A DNA stretch of 64,000 nucleotides, taken from contig JAJEKB010021185.1 in the NCBI GenBank assembly GCA_022393335.1, forward strand, positions 2,010,277-2,074,276, read 5' to 3'. The stretch is from Macrotrachela quadricornifera (Eukaryota; Rotifera; Eurotatoria; Philodinida; Philodinidae). Below, in pieces: positions 37,081 through 49,635 of the stretch (position 1 is its first letter; the number at the start of each line of letters is the position of its first letter). The notes beneath the pieces are model-generated. The model saw only the letters and a program-made list of their open reading frames with translations, was not told the DNA's origin and did no database searches. The translations under genes and the position numbers were made by a program.

Positions 37081-38935
37081 AACAAACACATACAGTGATG
37101 GGGAATAACCGTACAGTTCATGTAGGTTCATTGCATTGTATCATTTCTATATTCGCAAAGCGCGATGCGTATCAAGTTATCATACATAGTAATACATAAT
37201 AGGCATGATGATTACTGTCAAAACTCAATAGAGAAGCTCAAAAAACTTCAAAAATCAATTTTTTCGAGAAAATGTTATTTTGTAGAGTATGAGGTTCCAG
37301 AAAAAATTATGTTACACCTTCAAAACTCATCGTAAAATCAACGAACTATAGTGTGTTCGATAGCCCACGCTTTACTCTATCTGATACACTGTTTTTAAAA
37401 AATCGAAAAATTTGATGAAAATCGACTTTTTAGGGTGGGAGGAGGCCTTAATCTAAAATATTGACCCATATTCAGGGAAAAGAACAAAATAAAAAGAAAA
37501 AAATCTAGTAAAAAGACTATCGTATACATATATGTGTTTATTTTTGTCTTACATCGAGGAAAGAATCGAAAAAGATAAAACTATATAGTATAACATGATG
37601 AAAACGACATGTGCGAAAAATATTCATCTGTCTTATTCATCATGACGTGTATGAAATAGCACGATTGATGGATTCGCGTGAACAAACATTACTTGGAAAA
37701 AACCAACTAACTTCATTGAATACAAATACGTAAGATAATTTGCTTTCAATATACATAAAAACAACTTCAATAGATTTTAGCGTTAATTCTCATCATAACG
37801 ACGTCTAATTATTTCTATATCGATTTTTCTATGTAATCCGATACTTCACACATAAGTATTTACATTAGAATTCGAAATTACTGTTTATATCATGTTGTAG
37901 AGTACACTTCAAGAGGTAAGAAAATATATTTCATCATTCGAAAGTTCGTTTCTCTATATCTTTAAAATATACACGCTAAGCTTTAGTTACAGTTTTCTTC
38001 ATTACAATATGTTTCATCATACTTTGAAACTATTTATGTATCTTAAAATGAAGCTCCAACCCGCCGTTCTCAAATGTTATTCAAACTATCCTGTATAATC
38101 TTTCTGTGGGAAACAGGAGAATATTTTTTCCTTTTATCTACATGAAGTTATTCTCAAAATAATACTTCATTAGGATCGCTATAATAGCGTTATGAAAAGA
38201 TCATATTTTAAATTTCAATAGTCCATTTATGAAATACTAGTAAAAACTAGTAAACAACAATAGACTTTTAATAATAATTCAAATGCGGTACCCTTTTCTC
38301 AAAAATATTGCATGTTCAGCAGGATAAATGTGACATCATCGTAAAAATTTTGTCTTTAGCATAATTTATGTTTATATAGTAGCAGAGATGTCATAATACC
38401 GATACGCTGGGTAATGAGAAGCTACAGGTCAGAATATCCAGAAGATCAACCACCGCATTACTCTATCTTTCTCTCGTTACACCAAAATTTTGAAAATTTT
38501 CAACATTAAGGGGTACCTGAAAACTTTGGTGTAATGACATGGATACGACAAACTATTCATATATTCTGAAAAATTGCAGGTTTTGAACGTTTCTTCTGTC
38601 ATGTACAGATATCTCCTTGAACGCTTCAATAAACATCCGTAGCATTAAACTGGCGGATGGTGCAGGAACTTTATATAGTCAGATGATGACGTGCACAGTG
38701 TATGACGTCATGTTATTCGACACTATGTGAAAAATCAAATTACATCTAAATGTATAGTAATCACAGAAAAAGAAGGATCTGTTTCTACACACACACCGCC
38801 ACTAATAACAACACGAAAGTATGATTGCGCACCTAACAGTTTCACGCACATTGCTTGGCATGCATGTTAGTGAGAAAATGATTAAAGCACAATATGCAGG
38901 ATGTACCCGAAGCTTGAATGATCAGAGTACATCAT
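37081..38935. other. Intergenic, no gene supported
   Basis: AT-rich. A 10-bp-arm inverted repeat TTACACCAAA...TTTGGTGTAA lies at about 38477-38536. The 42-bp block around 38473 is repeated in direct orientation, diverged, near 39676. Confidence 0.35.
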
Positions 38936-39094
38936 CCAGCATGCGGGTGAGGACGAAATGAAAATAGCACAAGATCCAGCATGCGGGTGAGGGCGAAATG
39001 ATAATAGCACACGACCCAGCATGCGGGTAAGGGTAAAAATCATTACATCACCGAGCATGCAACTGAGAGCGAAAATGATTACAGCACATCACAG
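38936..39094 (+). repeat. 40-bp minisatellite, about four units
   Basis: Units start at 38936, 38976 and 39016, each beginning CCAGCATGCGGGT(G/A)AGG, followed by a diverged fourth unit near 39052 with a 36-bp step. A further related copy may lie upstream near 38860 (GGCATGCATGTTAGTGAG). Locally GC-rich. Confidence 0.85.
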
Positions 39095-40785
39095 CCCGCG
39101 CCGATGATAGCCAGATTTCATCGAGCTCACATATGGTCCTACCATGGACGACAGGGTAACCATTGCTAGAAAAGAAATAGCTGCGCTGCGAAAGATTTAC
39201 GCATTTCATTGTACCTTCGCAGAGTGTTTGCCGCAGGCTTACCACAACGCTTTACTACTTTCTCTTCACATCAGCTGTGTCATGCCGACCGACTGATACA
39301 CTCTTAAATGCGGACCATCACAGTTAAAATGCATCCAACTCCATTACACTTCAGTACCTTACACAGAAAGAACTCACAGGACTGATTTTAAAATACCACA
39401 CAACATATTAAACCTGTCTGATTACCAAAAATAAACTAACCACCACACTCATTCGCACCTCCCACTCCACCTTCTAATCGCTTTAGCTCAATAACTTGAA
39501 AATCGGCCATAGATAAACACATGACAGTCCTCACACTTGGAGACTACCAACCGTATTCCAGAAGTAAAATTTCGCATACTACGAGCTATATGGTAAAATT
39601 CGACCAAATTATTCTAACCGTCACACAAACATTCCCAAAACTAAGGAGGCAGTAAAAATTCTTCTCGTATCCACCTCGTTACCCCAAAATTTTCAAAATT
39701 CTCAATAGTGCGAGGTTGGGTAATCGTAATTTTTCTGATGATACTCCCGTATAATGTACCTTATAAATCTCGATACCCACCTTTAGGATATTATAACATC
39801 CCTCTGAGGTTCGGTAAAATACCTTTTGTTCAGAGTGTAGCTTCGAGTTGAGATTGAAATCGCTCATTCCTAGGGACAACATCTATGGCTTCGGAATGAA
39901 TCTTCTTCTCGAGCATACAGCAATAGATATTCCTTCTTTCAGAAAAGGGTCAGGTTTCCTACTACCTACGTGCAATCAAAATTCCAAGCTTACATAGCCA
40001 GACTTTTGAGAAGAAAATATACATACCTATATTTTTCCTATTTTCTATAAAGGATCCTTTCTTTTTAAAAAACTCAATCCTATAAGGATTTCTATTTTTT
40101 GAAGCAGAACACTGTTTTCGAACATTTTCTCAGCACTTTGTGAAAATTATGAGTTTCAAAATGACTTTCTCTTGAATAGTAAGAGATAAAAACACGTCCA
40201 GAATTCTTCTCTTTAGTTTGCTGAAACCTTCAAGCGACTAAATATTGCAATTGTCAAGATTTCAAGTTTACTATCATGGCTATGGCCATGATTCATCCAT
40301 TCCACCTCGTGCTTTCTTTCCTTCATCGTTAGTTCTATATTATATACACGTTCGTTGATGATAAGGAGGTTTTTTATGATATGGCTCTACGTGTGATAAT
40401 ATGCGCCCATGGTATGCTTGGCTTTTTGTTGTTCTGATATTCATATTCATTCGTTTTTTTTGCTGTTTCGATAATATAGACGGAGTGATTCTCATCGCAC
40501 TTTCACCTATTTCTCCTTAATTCTGGCACGAACAATAGTCTAATGATGTGAAATTGCTTCAAAAAATATTCAAGTCTACTAAGCAAACCTATTTCATCCT
40601 TTTGAAATACATACCATGCCAAAAAAAATGATTAGATCATTGAAGTAATTAATAATCATAAACACAATTGTTGTCGATGGTTAATATTCAAAATCTTCAT
40701 ATTTTAATTAGTAATCTTATTCGTTGAAATATTTTCTGTCATTGTACAAATATCCATACTGCTGACTCTTTCAGTTTTCAGATTT
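39095..40785. other. Intergenic, relatively GC-rich up to about 39500
   Basis: No gene recognised. 39095-39300 is less AT-rich than its surroundings and holds a 65-codon minus-strand open frame with no known domain. It may be a transposon remnant. Confidence 0.35.
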
Positions 40786-43700
40786 ATGGGTAATCTTTTT
40801 CATTTGAGCAAGATTTTACAGAAAAATCAATTACCGATGGATCGAAATATATCATTCGAGCAAATGTGGGCCAGAGTTCAAGAAGCGATGAATTTTCTTT
40901 ATAGCTCTAAGGAAATGTCACCTCGTTGGTATGGGGAGTTGTATACGTAAGCTTTCGTTCAGAATTAATCTTGGCATTTGAAAAAGTGTGCTTTTTGTCT
41001 TTTTTTTAGGATTGTTTATAACTATTGTACATGTACTTCAATTCATCTAAATCAATCAAGTAAATCTTCACGATTTCATGAAAAAGGTACAACTGCTAAC
41101 CGAAAGATGAATCTTTCAATGAAATCTGATGCTGTTGGTGCCGAGCTGTATTATCAACTGAAAGATTATCTAACAACTCATGTAAAAAATGTTTACCAAG
41201 TATGATATATTTTTTATAATCAGCTAGTCATTTTGTACACGATAAAAACACAGGAAATTAATCTCTAATCGAATTTTAACACTTTTCTAATTTATTCTTG
41301 TCATTGTCTTAGCAAAGGTTGATTATGCTTTTCTTATCTTTCCTACAGAGTATCATTGAATGGCAGGGCGAAGATCTACTTACATTCTACGATCAACAAT
41401 GGGAGACATATCTGCTAGCAAACAAAGTTACTAATGGTTTCTGTTATTATTGGAACCGTCATTGGGTAAAACGCATGTGGGATTCTGGCTACGAGGATGT
41501 CCACGAGGTTTTACCTGTGAGCTATATTTATTTTCTTGCTTTGTTTGCATCTTCATATCATGCCGTTTAGTTAGCGATGAACATCTGGACAGAAATATTA
41601 TTGAAACCAGTAAATAGTCCAATAACACGAACATGCCTTGATTTAATCAAAGCCGAGCGTAACAATGAACTCTTCATAAATACCAAACTCCTTCATAATG
41701 TCATTCAGAGTTATGGTAAGTGATAAGTCTTGCATTTTTTTGTTTAATAGCAACCATACGAGATATCATGTTCATATGTATTGGTGACCAGTAAAGATAT
41801 TCACTAGAACCATATTTCACTAGAATCATTTATTGATGAAAATATCAGTCCAAACGAAAGAATCTAAAAGTACACCTAAATTCACTAAATTTTAATCATA
41901 CCGATACAATCTGAATCGTAAAATCCGATTCGACTCTAATACATAATGATAAATATTGTTTGACTTTTTTGTGAAAACAATAAACATGTTTATGTCATAA
42001 CAGTCTCGTGACGTAGTGAAGCCAGAAAGTGCATATTAATGAGGTATCAACATAGATGAGGTTATGTATATTTAATTTTTTTTGAATGCGTTTACATGTC
42101 ACAAAACATTACATTTATTAAATCATTAGAATATGAAATTAAAATGATTCTCTATCATAGTTCGACGACAACTTTATATGTATTCATAAGTAATTTTTCA
42201 TTGAAAGATTTATTTTAACATCTTAAAATAGTTCCTTTAGAAGATTATGGTCTTTATTTTCTTTCGTTACTTTTTTTGTTATAGTTACAGTTCATTCTTA
42301 TGACAATGTGAGTTCATCCATTGGTATTGGTCAACCATTAAAGTCATCGCTGGATATTTATAAAAACTATTTTGAATGTTATTTTCTCGACGAAACTGAG
42401 CAGTTCTATCGTACTAAAGTCTCGTATCATCCATCTAACTCTCTAATTGAATATTTTACTAAGGTAAATCTGTTTTATTTTCAGTAAACGAAAAAGCACT
42501 TATGAATTCATTCTAGTGTGGGCAATGGGTCGAAGAAGAACATCATCGAATTCATTCATATCTACATCCTTCAACATTAGTTGACCTCATGCAAACGTTA
42601 AATAAAAGTTTAGCTGCGATTGAAATAAATGATATACGTGAGGAAGCAAAAAAGCACCTCTACGCTAGCAATTATCAAGGTGAGATGACACTCTAATAAT
42701 ATTCTATTTAAGAAGTCAAAATGTAAAAGAATGTTTTTTTAGATTTGGCTCGCTTGATTAAGGCGATAATTCAATTATCGATTGTCCGTGACGAATTGAA
42801 AACATTAGTAGATGAATTGACAGAATTTATAAAGAATCACATGTACAAAATTGGTATTGACCAGATAATGTGTACTAGTGATAATATTGTTGACGTAGGT
42901 TTGCTTTATTTATATATATATATATACTATTAAGATGTTTTCAATTTATATTAGAATCCCACTAATTACATCGAAACTATTTTCGATATTCAAAAAATGT
43001 TTTGGACATTAGAACAAGTAGGTCATGGCAGTGATTCAAATTTTTTTGCCGTTATACGCAAGGTATATATAATCTATCGTTCATATATATCACTTACTTT
43101 GAACTTTGAACTTCGTGTAGGCGTGTGTCCAATTGATCAATAACAATGTCAATGATAATACAGCACAATTACCTGCACTACTTGCTCGTTTCAGTGATTC
43201 ACTTTTGAGAAAGAGGTAAATAATAAATTAATAAACATAATGTTTAGTTTGTATTGACAGAAATGTTGAAGAAAATGATATTGAAGACAAACTCAATCAG
43301 ATCATAGTATGTCTTAATGGCTTCTTTAAACATGATTCCATTCTTATATTTTTATTCTTATAGGCCACTTTCAACTATGTTGAAGATAGAACTCAATTTG
43401 AAATATTCTATAGCATGCTTTTAGCTAAACGACTTCTTGGTCAATTAAGTACTTCCGATGATTACGAAGAATTAATGATTATAAAGCTCAAAGTATGAGT
43501 TTATTTTCAACCAACTAAATTTCCTGGATCTTTTTTTAGAAAGTATGCAGTTTTGATTATACTTTAAAATTAAATCGAATGTTTACTGATGTTAAAATGA
43601 GTAAACATGTTAATGATGATTATCGACTCTTCTGTGAAAATAAGCAACTTAAAGATATAGGTATACACCATAATGGCACTTTTTTGATTGATACTTTCCT

Positions 43701-44734
43701 ACATGGTTGTTATTTAGTCAATGTTGAAGTGATGATACTTAGTACTAACGCGTGGCAACTGTACGCTGATTCTGATTTTGTTCTTCCAATTGAAGTATAT
43801 TCATAGAGCATTATAACGAGTCTTGTAATATCTAATAATTCTTCTAGTTCAAACGTACTTGTGAGAGTTTTACTGATTTTTACAGTACTACTTATCCTAC
43901 TCGTAAAATCACCTGGCTTCATGAGCGTTCGAAAGGCGAATTGATCTACTTGATTAAAAACAACAAGTATACACTCACAGTATGATTTATCAATTTTTCT
44001 TGGACATTGATTTCTTGAATTCTTTTTCGATATGCAGGTATCAATGTATCATATGGCGATATTTCTTTTGTTCAATCGATCGTTGAGTTATACAGTCGAA
44101 CAAATCGCAAGAGAAACACAAATTAAAATTAATTTACTATTAAAAATTCTCTGTGATCTACTTAAACATAAATTATTAAAATGTGAGCAATTCAAAAGTG
44201 AGAATTTTAAAGAAATCGACATTGAAATGAATTTCATTATGAAATTGAACGATGATTTTAAAAGGTGAATTATAGGTTCGATATTTAATATTAAAATAAA
44301 TTTTATTCGCTTTAGCCAAAAGAAACGTATCAATTTAAATAAACCATTGAATATTGTTGAGCAGAAAGATAATGAATATCAGTATAAAAAACTTGATGAA
44401 GATAAAAAATTACTTCTTCAGGTAAATATTAACTATATTTCTTTATCCAGAATAAGATTTTCTATTGATATTAGGCAGCTATTGTTCGAATAATGAAGAA
44501 TCGTCAAACACTCAAATATGCTCTTATGGTTCAAGAAATCATTCAACAGTTAATGCTACGATTTAAACCTAGTGTTCAAGATATTAAGGTAGAATTTTTT
44601 TTCTGTTTGATTAATAGTAAAAATAAAACCAAAATTTTATTATTGTCTTTCAGAGGTGTGTCGACAATTTGATAGAAAAAGAGTATCTCAAATGGAATCC
44701 GAACGTTAACGAAGTTTTATCCTATGTGGCTTAG
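40786..44734 (+). CDS. Cullin-1-like scaffold of an SCF E3 ubiquitin ligase, 17 exons
   Basis: Exons: 40786-40946, 41010-41199, 41349-41516, 41571-41715, 42285-42463, 42517-42679, 42743-42894, 42955-43062, 43121-43215, 43261-43306, 43364-43492, 43540-43794, 43848-43979, 44038-44264, 44316-44421, 44475-44588, 44654-44734. All junctions are GT-AG and sum to 817 codons (816 residues; human CUL1 is 776). In order: N-terminal cullin repeats starting SFEQMWARVQEAMNFLY, RHWVKRMWDSG, the cullin-homology domain (MLLAKRLL, FKRTCESFTDFY, MYHMAIFLLFNRSL), and the winged-helix C-terminus with the neddylation site in VRIMKNRQ (Lys760), ending EKEYLKWNPNVNEVLSYVA. It should bind SKP1-F-box adaptors at the N-terminus and RBX1 at the C-terminus. 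Sequence is diverged, so it is likely one of several paralogues. One intron is long (569 bp); the others are about 45-150 bp. Confidence 0.94.
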
Positions 44735-45799
44735 ACCAAATAGACTCTTCTTATTTGAAATCAAGAATTATAACATTTTTTTGTATTTGTTTTCGATCAA
44801 ATATATCAATGAAATATTCACGATATTGTTACATGATAAGGATGAAACTCATTAATCTATTAACAGCTATAGAAGTCATATTATAATAACAACTTTATTA
44901 GGAATTCGGACAATGACTAATTACCTTTAGCAATCTTCAAGAATTCTAGAAACAAGTCAGTCTACTTATTGATCATCTATTGTATAATTAGTGAAAGTTG
45001 ATGACACTAACGGTACGATGTTCTTTTATAATAGCTTGTCCTTGAAGCATCGCGGTATTGTTTCTATTTTTTGTTCCATGAGCAGGTGCCAGAATTGTTT
45101 ACCAGTATATGATCGGGTAATCTAATGTATCGAAAACCATAACTATTTGAATCCTTGATTGAAGAACACTTCCATTTGTCAGTTGCTACTGTCGATGGAA
45201 AAATTAAATAGGATGTACAGTTTTATTTTTAAATAATTAGACTTCATAGTTTTAGACTCATTTTTATTAATACCTGGACTTTTTATTGAAGTCTTAAACT
45301 TGCTATCCATTGAAAGTTTTTAACAATCACTGATAAGCAGTTCAAAGACCAGCTAGTAATTTTGCTTTGCAAATTTCCTAGTTTAGACTAAGTTCAAATT
45401 CTGTATTAGTGGATAACTTTTGCTAACCATCATCAACGCATTCAATATGCCTTGAAAATACTCGCTGTATAATGAAAATTAAAATCTCAATATCGGTAAG
45501 AAATCTATCGATTCGAAGTCTGCACAAGGTTTTTTTTCAAAGTATCAAGATTATTTCACGAGTGTTGTGGTCGGCATGGAGGCTTAGACAAATTTATATC
45601 TTGCAAAGATCACATTCGATGCATATTAGGAAAAGATTCGGATTGAATCTATAAAAAATTTGTTAAAAGACGATAGCTATCGAAAACTAATTCTGAAAAC
45701 ACAACCTTCAGATCAAATTGTGATAAGTCTTATTTCATTTCAAATGAATGTTTGAATTCGGTTTATTTTGTCATATATTAAGACTACGATTTCTTGGTA
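44735..45799. other. Convergent intergenic region
   Basis: AT-rich, between the 3' ends of the cullin and sulfotransferase-like genes. The 60-codon frame near 45472 has no supporting features. Confidence 0.45.
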
Positions 45800-46498
45800 T
45801 TAACGTTGATATATATTTAGCAGACTACCAACAATAATAAAAATAACAACCATACACATAAATATATATAGCCATCCAAGCATTCTCTCTCGCTCGTTAA
45901 AATGCGGAAAAGGCGTATCTTCAGGTACTGGAATGTTTAAAAAATCGCATAATGGCTTCCAACCTTGTTCAACGCGATAGATGAGAAGCCGTTCAGTTGT
46001 CACATGTTTGAGTACATCAGCATTGTATTGTTCATAAACTTGAACAACATGTTGTCGATCCAAGACATTACTACTCAACATGGTGATGAATGTTTTCTTC
46101 ATCAACTTATAAATTCCATAGCCATACACATGACGAGCAATCTTATACGGTACACTTATGGTAGCTTCTATGATTGTATCTCGAAAACTTTCGTACCAGG
46201 AATTAGAATCACGCAGGGTTAAGATGACTTTGGCATCCGGATAGTATTCAATCAACTCACGATAAAAATAAACGCTTGGAAAATCAACAGTAGTCTCATA
46301 ACCGGCAAAGATTTGCTCCAATAAGTGTCTACAATTTTCCTCTTCATCAATGGCGCGCATCCAAAGGGAAGCGCCCGCTGGACGATTTAAGATTTCAAAC
46401 GCATAATAACAGCGAAGACCAAGTCGATCGAGAGCGCTCTTCAAACTAAATGTTCCTGTACGTCCAAAACCAACACCAATTACTTTGAGACCACCCAT
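45800..46498 (-). CDS. Sulfotransferase-family protein with C-terminal membrane anchor
   Basis: A single-exon gene of 232 residues. It starts with a P-loop-like 5'-phosphosulfate-binding motif, VGFGRTGTFSLKSAL (residues 9-23), followed by DFPSVYFYRELIEYYPDAKVILTLRD, the second conserved block of the Sulfotransfer_4 family, where the downstream Arg/Ser contact the 3'-phosphate of PAPS. A hydrophobic segment near 208-228 (LYIFMCMVVIFIIVGSLL) suggests a tail anchor in the ER or Golgi membrane. The substrate is unknown. Family members in invertebrates are often annotated only by domain. It looks intact, and the ATG is the first in frame. Confidence 0.85.
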   Translation of the reverse strand: MGGLKVIGVGFGRTGTFSLKSALDRLGLRCYYAFEILNRPAGASLWMRAIDEEENCRHLLEQIFAGYETTVDFPSVYFYRELIEYYPDAKVILTLRDSNSWYESFRDTIIEATISVPYKIARHVYGYGIYKLMKKTFITMLSSNVLDRQHVVQVYEQYNADVLKHVTTERLLIYRVEQGWKPLCDFLNIPVPEDTPFPHFNERERMLGWLYIFMCMVVIFIIVGSLLNIYQR

Positions 46499-46974
46499 AC
46501 AAGCTGCTTCTATGTTATCTGATTATACGATGAATGATAGAAGAAGAAGTATCCTAAGTAGACAAGAAAACTGAGCGCAAAACATTTATCTGTATTTTAT
46601 TAATATCCCATTGATTTCTCCTTCTCAAAGTGCTATATTTCATTCTTTGACCACAACTGCTTTCATTTGCGGACTATAATACTGCAATGGTGTAAGTTTT
46701 AATAGCTCATCCATCGTATTGTTGTACGTAGTCAAGAAAGAATATTATTTAAAACAATGTATCCTCAACCATAAAAAAATGTCAAGTGATACGACTCTCG
46801 TTATCGGAAATATCGCTGATAGTTATATTGCAAACGAGGAATAGTTAAGAGTGACAAATCTGTTCATACACATACGAAGAGCAGAAGTCTCTATAATTAT
46901 GTCACAAACTATTTAATTTTTGTCTAACTGAAATAGAAGTAAAAATCAACTACTTTAAAAATAATATAAGAGTA
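46499..46974. other. Intergenic, nothing recognised
   Basis: AT-rich upstream region of the sulfotransferase-like gene, bordered on the right by the 3' end of the Penelope-like element. Confidence 0.4.
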
Positions 46975-49295
46975 ATTGGTTATTCTTTCTTTTCAAGATA
47001 TAACCAATCACTACACTCTTACTCAACATAATAAAAAATTTTTTTGAAAAAAAATAAAAATAAAAAGATAATTTTGTTTTTGTCGGTTTATTGACTGATT
47101 TCTGCGGGATATCAACCCCTCTTCATCAGAACTTCACAAAAAACAAAATACAAGAAATACAAAAAATTATTAGAAAACTCTAAGGCTAGAGGAACCCAAG
47201 ATCCTTACATTAAATAGATCGAACAACAGTTATGTACTTTGGCCAGAAGGGTCACAAGTGCTATAAGTATTATGTGGATCAGTTTGTATAACCACCTTTA
47301 CCAAAAAACAATATCATATGGAACAGTTTAAATATGGACCAGTGTGATTAAGTATTGGTTTTTAGTAACGACCTATCTTGTTTCTTACTTACAAGATAAT
47401 CTTGCAGATTATCCAGTCTTCTAGAACCAACGATAGGTTTCATGTTACAAATGGGTGTGTCTGAAACGGGTCGAAAAATCATGCATCCCTTTACAAAAGG
47501 AAAAGTGACACATAATGTTAACTTCAAAATCAATTCCAGCCTTCTTCCCTTTATTATCTGTAGCATCAAGACAGATTTTTCTTATATTAAACAAATTTTT
47601 CTGTGTTGGAACTGCACATTGAAATTTCCGCGGGACTCTTTCAAATTGTTCAATAGTAATGACATACAAATATGGGCTTCTTCACGTTTAAATGCTACAT
47701 AACTTGAAGAATATCTTATAGCCCTTACAACAGTTGCAAATGGAATATTCTTTTTTATATGTTGTGCATGTATACTTGTGAAAGGGAGAAAATATGGTTC
47801 ATGTGATGGTTTATGATAAACCTCAGTTACCAATATACCTCCTGTATTCTCAAGTTTAACGTCAAGGTACTTTGCAGTGGATCCTAGATTCTCTGATAAC
47901 TTAATATTACTATCAAGTTTATTCCAGAAATTAATAAGACCTTTCAATATATCTGCATGTACATTTGAAATGATGAATAAATCATCAATATATCTATAAT
48001 ATATCGAACATGTCCTATTAGCCCATTTAGAAATAGGACGTTCAACAAAATACATATAAGCATTAGCTATTGTTAATGTGAGTGGTGAACCCATCGCTCC
48101 TCCTCGTATTTGTTTATAATATACACCATCGAAATAGAAATAATTATTCGTTATAACAAATCTGGTAAGAGCTAAAATAATCTCCTTTTTGATACCATCG
48201 ATTTGTTTTAGACAAGATGCTTCCATTAATCTCTTTATAGCTGTTACTCCCCCTTCTTGGAGAATCATCGTATATAGATCAGTAACATCCATTGCTATAA
48301 AAGATGTGGCTGGTGTGAAATAACTAGCCGACCATCTCTGAACTTGTTTAATTAATTGGACTCCATTCGAAATGGTTGTTTTAGATGCTAATTTATCGAA
48401 TATTGGTCTTAATTATTCGTCTAACCATTTAGATATTTTTATGGTTGGTGACTTAAGATCTACCATTATGGGTCTCAATGGTGTTCCTGGTTTATGTGTT
48501 TTAGGTAAAAAATAAAGGTGGGCTAGTTCAGCCTCATCACTTTTAATTCTTAGTTTTTCATATTGATTTTGTGAAATGTGTTTATTCCTCCATAAGCCAT
48601 AAAGAAGACTATTAGTTCTTTCAATTAAAGATTTAAGCGAGTTGTCAATACCCAAAACTTGATATGCTTTAGTTTCCTCCATGTATATTAGAGCTTTTAT
48701 TCTATAATCATCAAGTTTACCAAGATGGAAAACTTTAGACTTATCCGTCTTTCTGATGACTACTTTTGTAACATCAAATTTCTTGCTTAAATTTCTTATT
48801 TCTTTTAATTGATTGGATGGAAGGTGTCTTTCATGACGAGCAGTTAAGATCTTTTCAAGTGAGTCCATAAAGATCTGTATCCGTTGCTTATGTAATACCC
48901 ATCCATATCCAGTGAAGATTTTATTTATTTTCTTTATAACCACTTCTATCTCCTTGTTCATACGTCTGTGAGCGAGATGAGGGTTATTAGAAATAAATGG
49001 AAGATCTAGATTAAGAATGGCCTCTTCACGTTTATTTAAATTAATATCAGTGTCATTAATTATTGCAAGGAGCACGAAATGCTTTCGTAATACTGGATTT
49101 AAATCTCGTGGTTCCTGTACCACGAAGGGTGTCTTTTCTTGGACGCTGTGTTCGGCTAAAAAATGAACTTCTCTTTCAGTATCTAATGAAGTTCTTTTCA
49201 TTGAAATTTCAATATATTTTTTATATAAACCTGAACTTTGATGATAGACCGTCTTATTCTCTTCTAATAGTAGTCTAAGAGTGAATGGTCTTGGA

Positions 49296-49304
49296 GTAAA
49301 AACT
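49296..49304. repeat. Left 9-bp target-site duplication (GTAAAAACT)
   Basis: Identical to 51571-51579. Taking the element and one copy out rejoins the Penelope reading frame exactly, so this is a true duplication. Confidence 0.92.
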
Positions 49305-49317
49305 GGGGAGGTTGCTA

Positions 49318-49491
49318 ATCAGCGAAAGCCTTTTCAGCGAAAATTTTCAGCGAATGCAAAACAGCGAAAAGAAAATTGAGCGAAAGAATTTTGAGCAAAA
49401 GCACTATTAAGCGAAGAACCAAATCCGCGAAAGAACATATCAGCGAAGACGTAAATCAGCGAAAACTAGAATGAGCGAAGTTTTTTCGCGG
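49318..49491 (+). repeat. Left terminal array of (CA)GCGAAA motifs
   Basis: About ten copies of GCGAA(A/G), most preceded by CA or GA (CAGCGAAA, GAGCGAAA), at irregular 10-20-bp spacing. They form the subterminal part of the left inverted repeat of the Mutator-like element. By position they are candidate transposase-binding sites. Confidence 0.85.
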
Positions 49492-49635
49492 TAATAAAAA
49501 AAAGAATATTTAACTAGAAGAAACTTTATTCATAATCCAAACGAAAATAAAATTTAATTAAATGTAACAAAGTAAAGAAATATAACGCATTAACATCAAA
49601 TGATAATAATATAACAATGAAGAAATTTTAAGTAC

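Noticed and set aside
35736..37450. A 1.7-kb element bounded by CTCCCACCCTAA inverted repeats
   Set aside because: Similarity is limited to about 20 bp at each end and does not extend convincingly.
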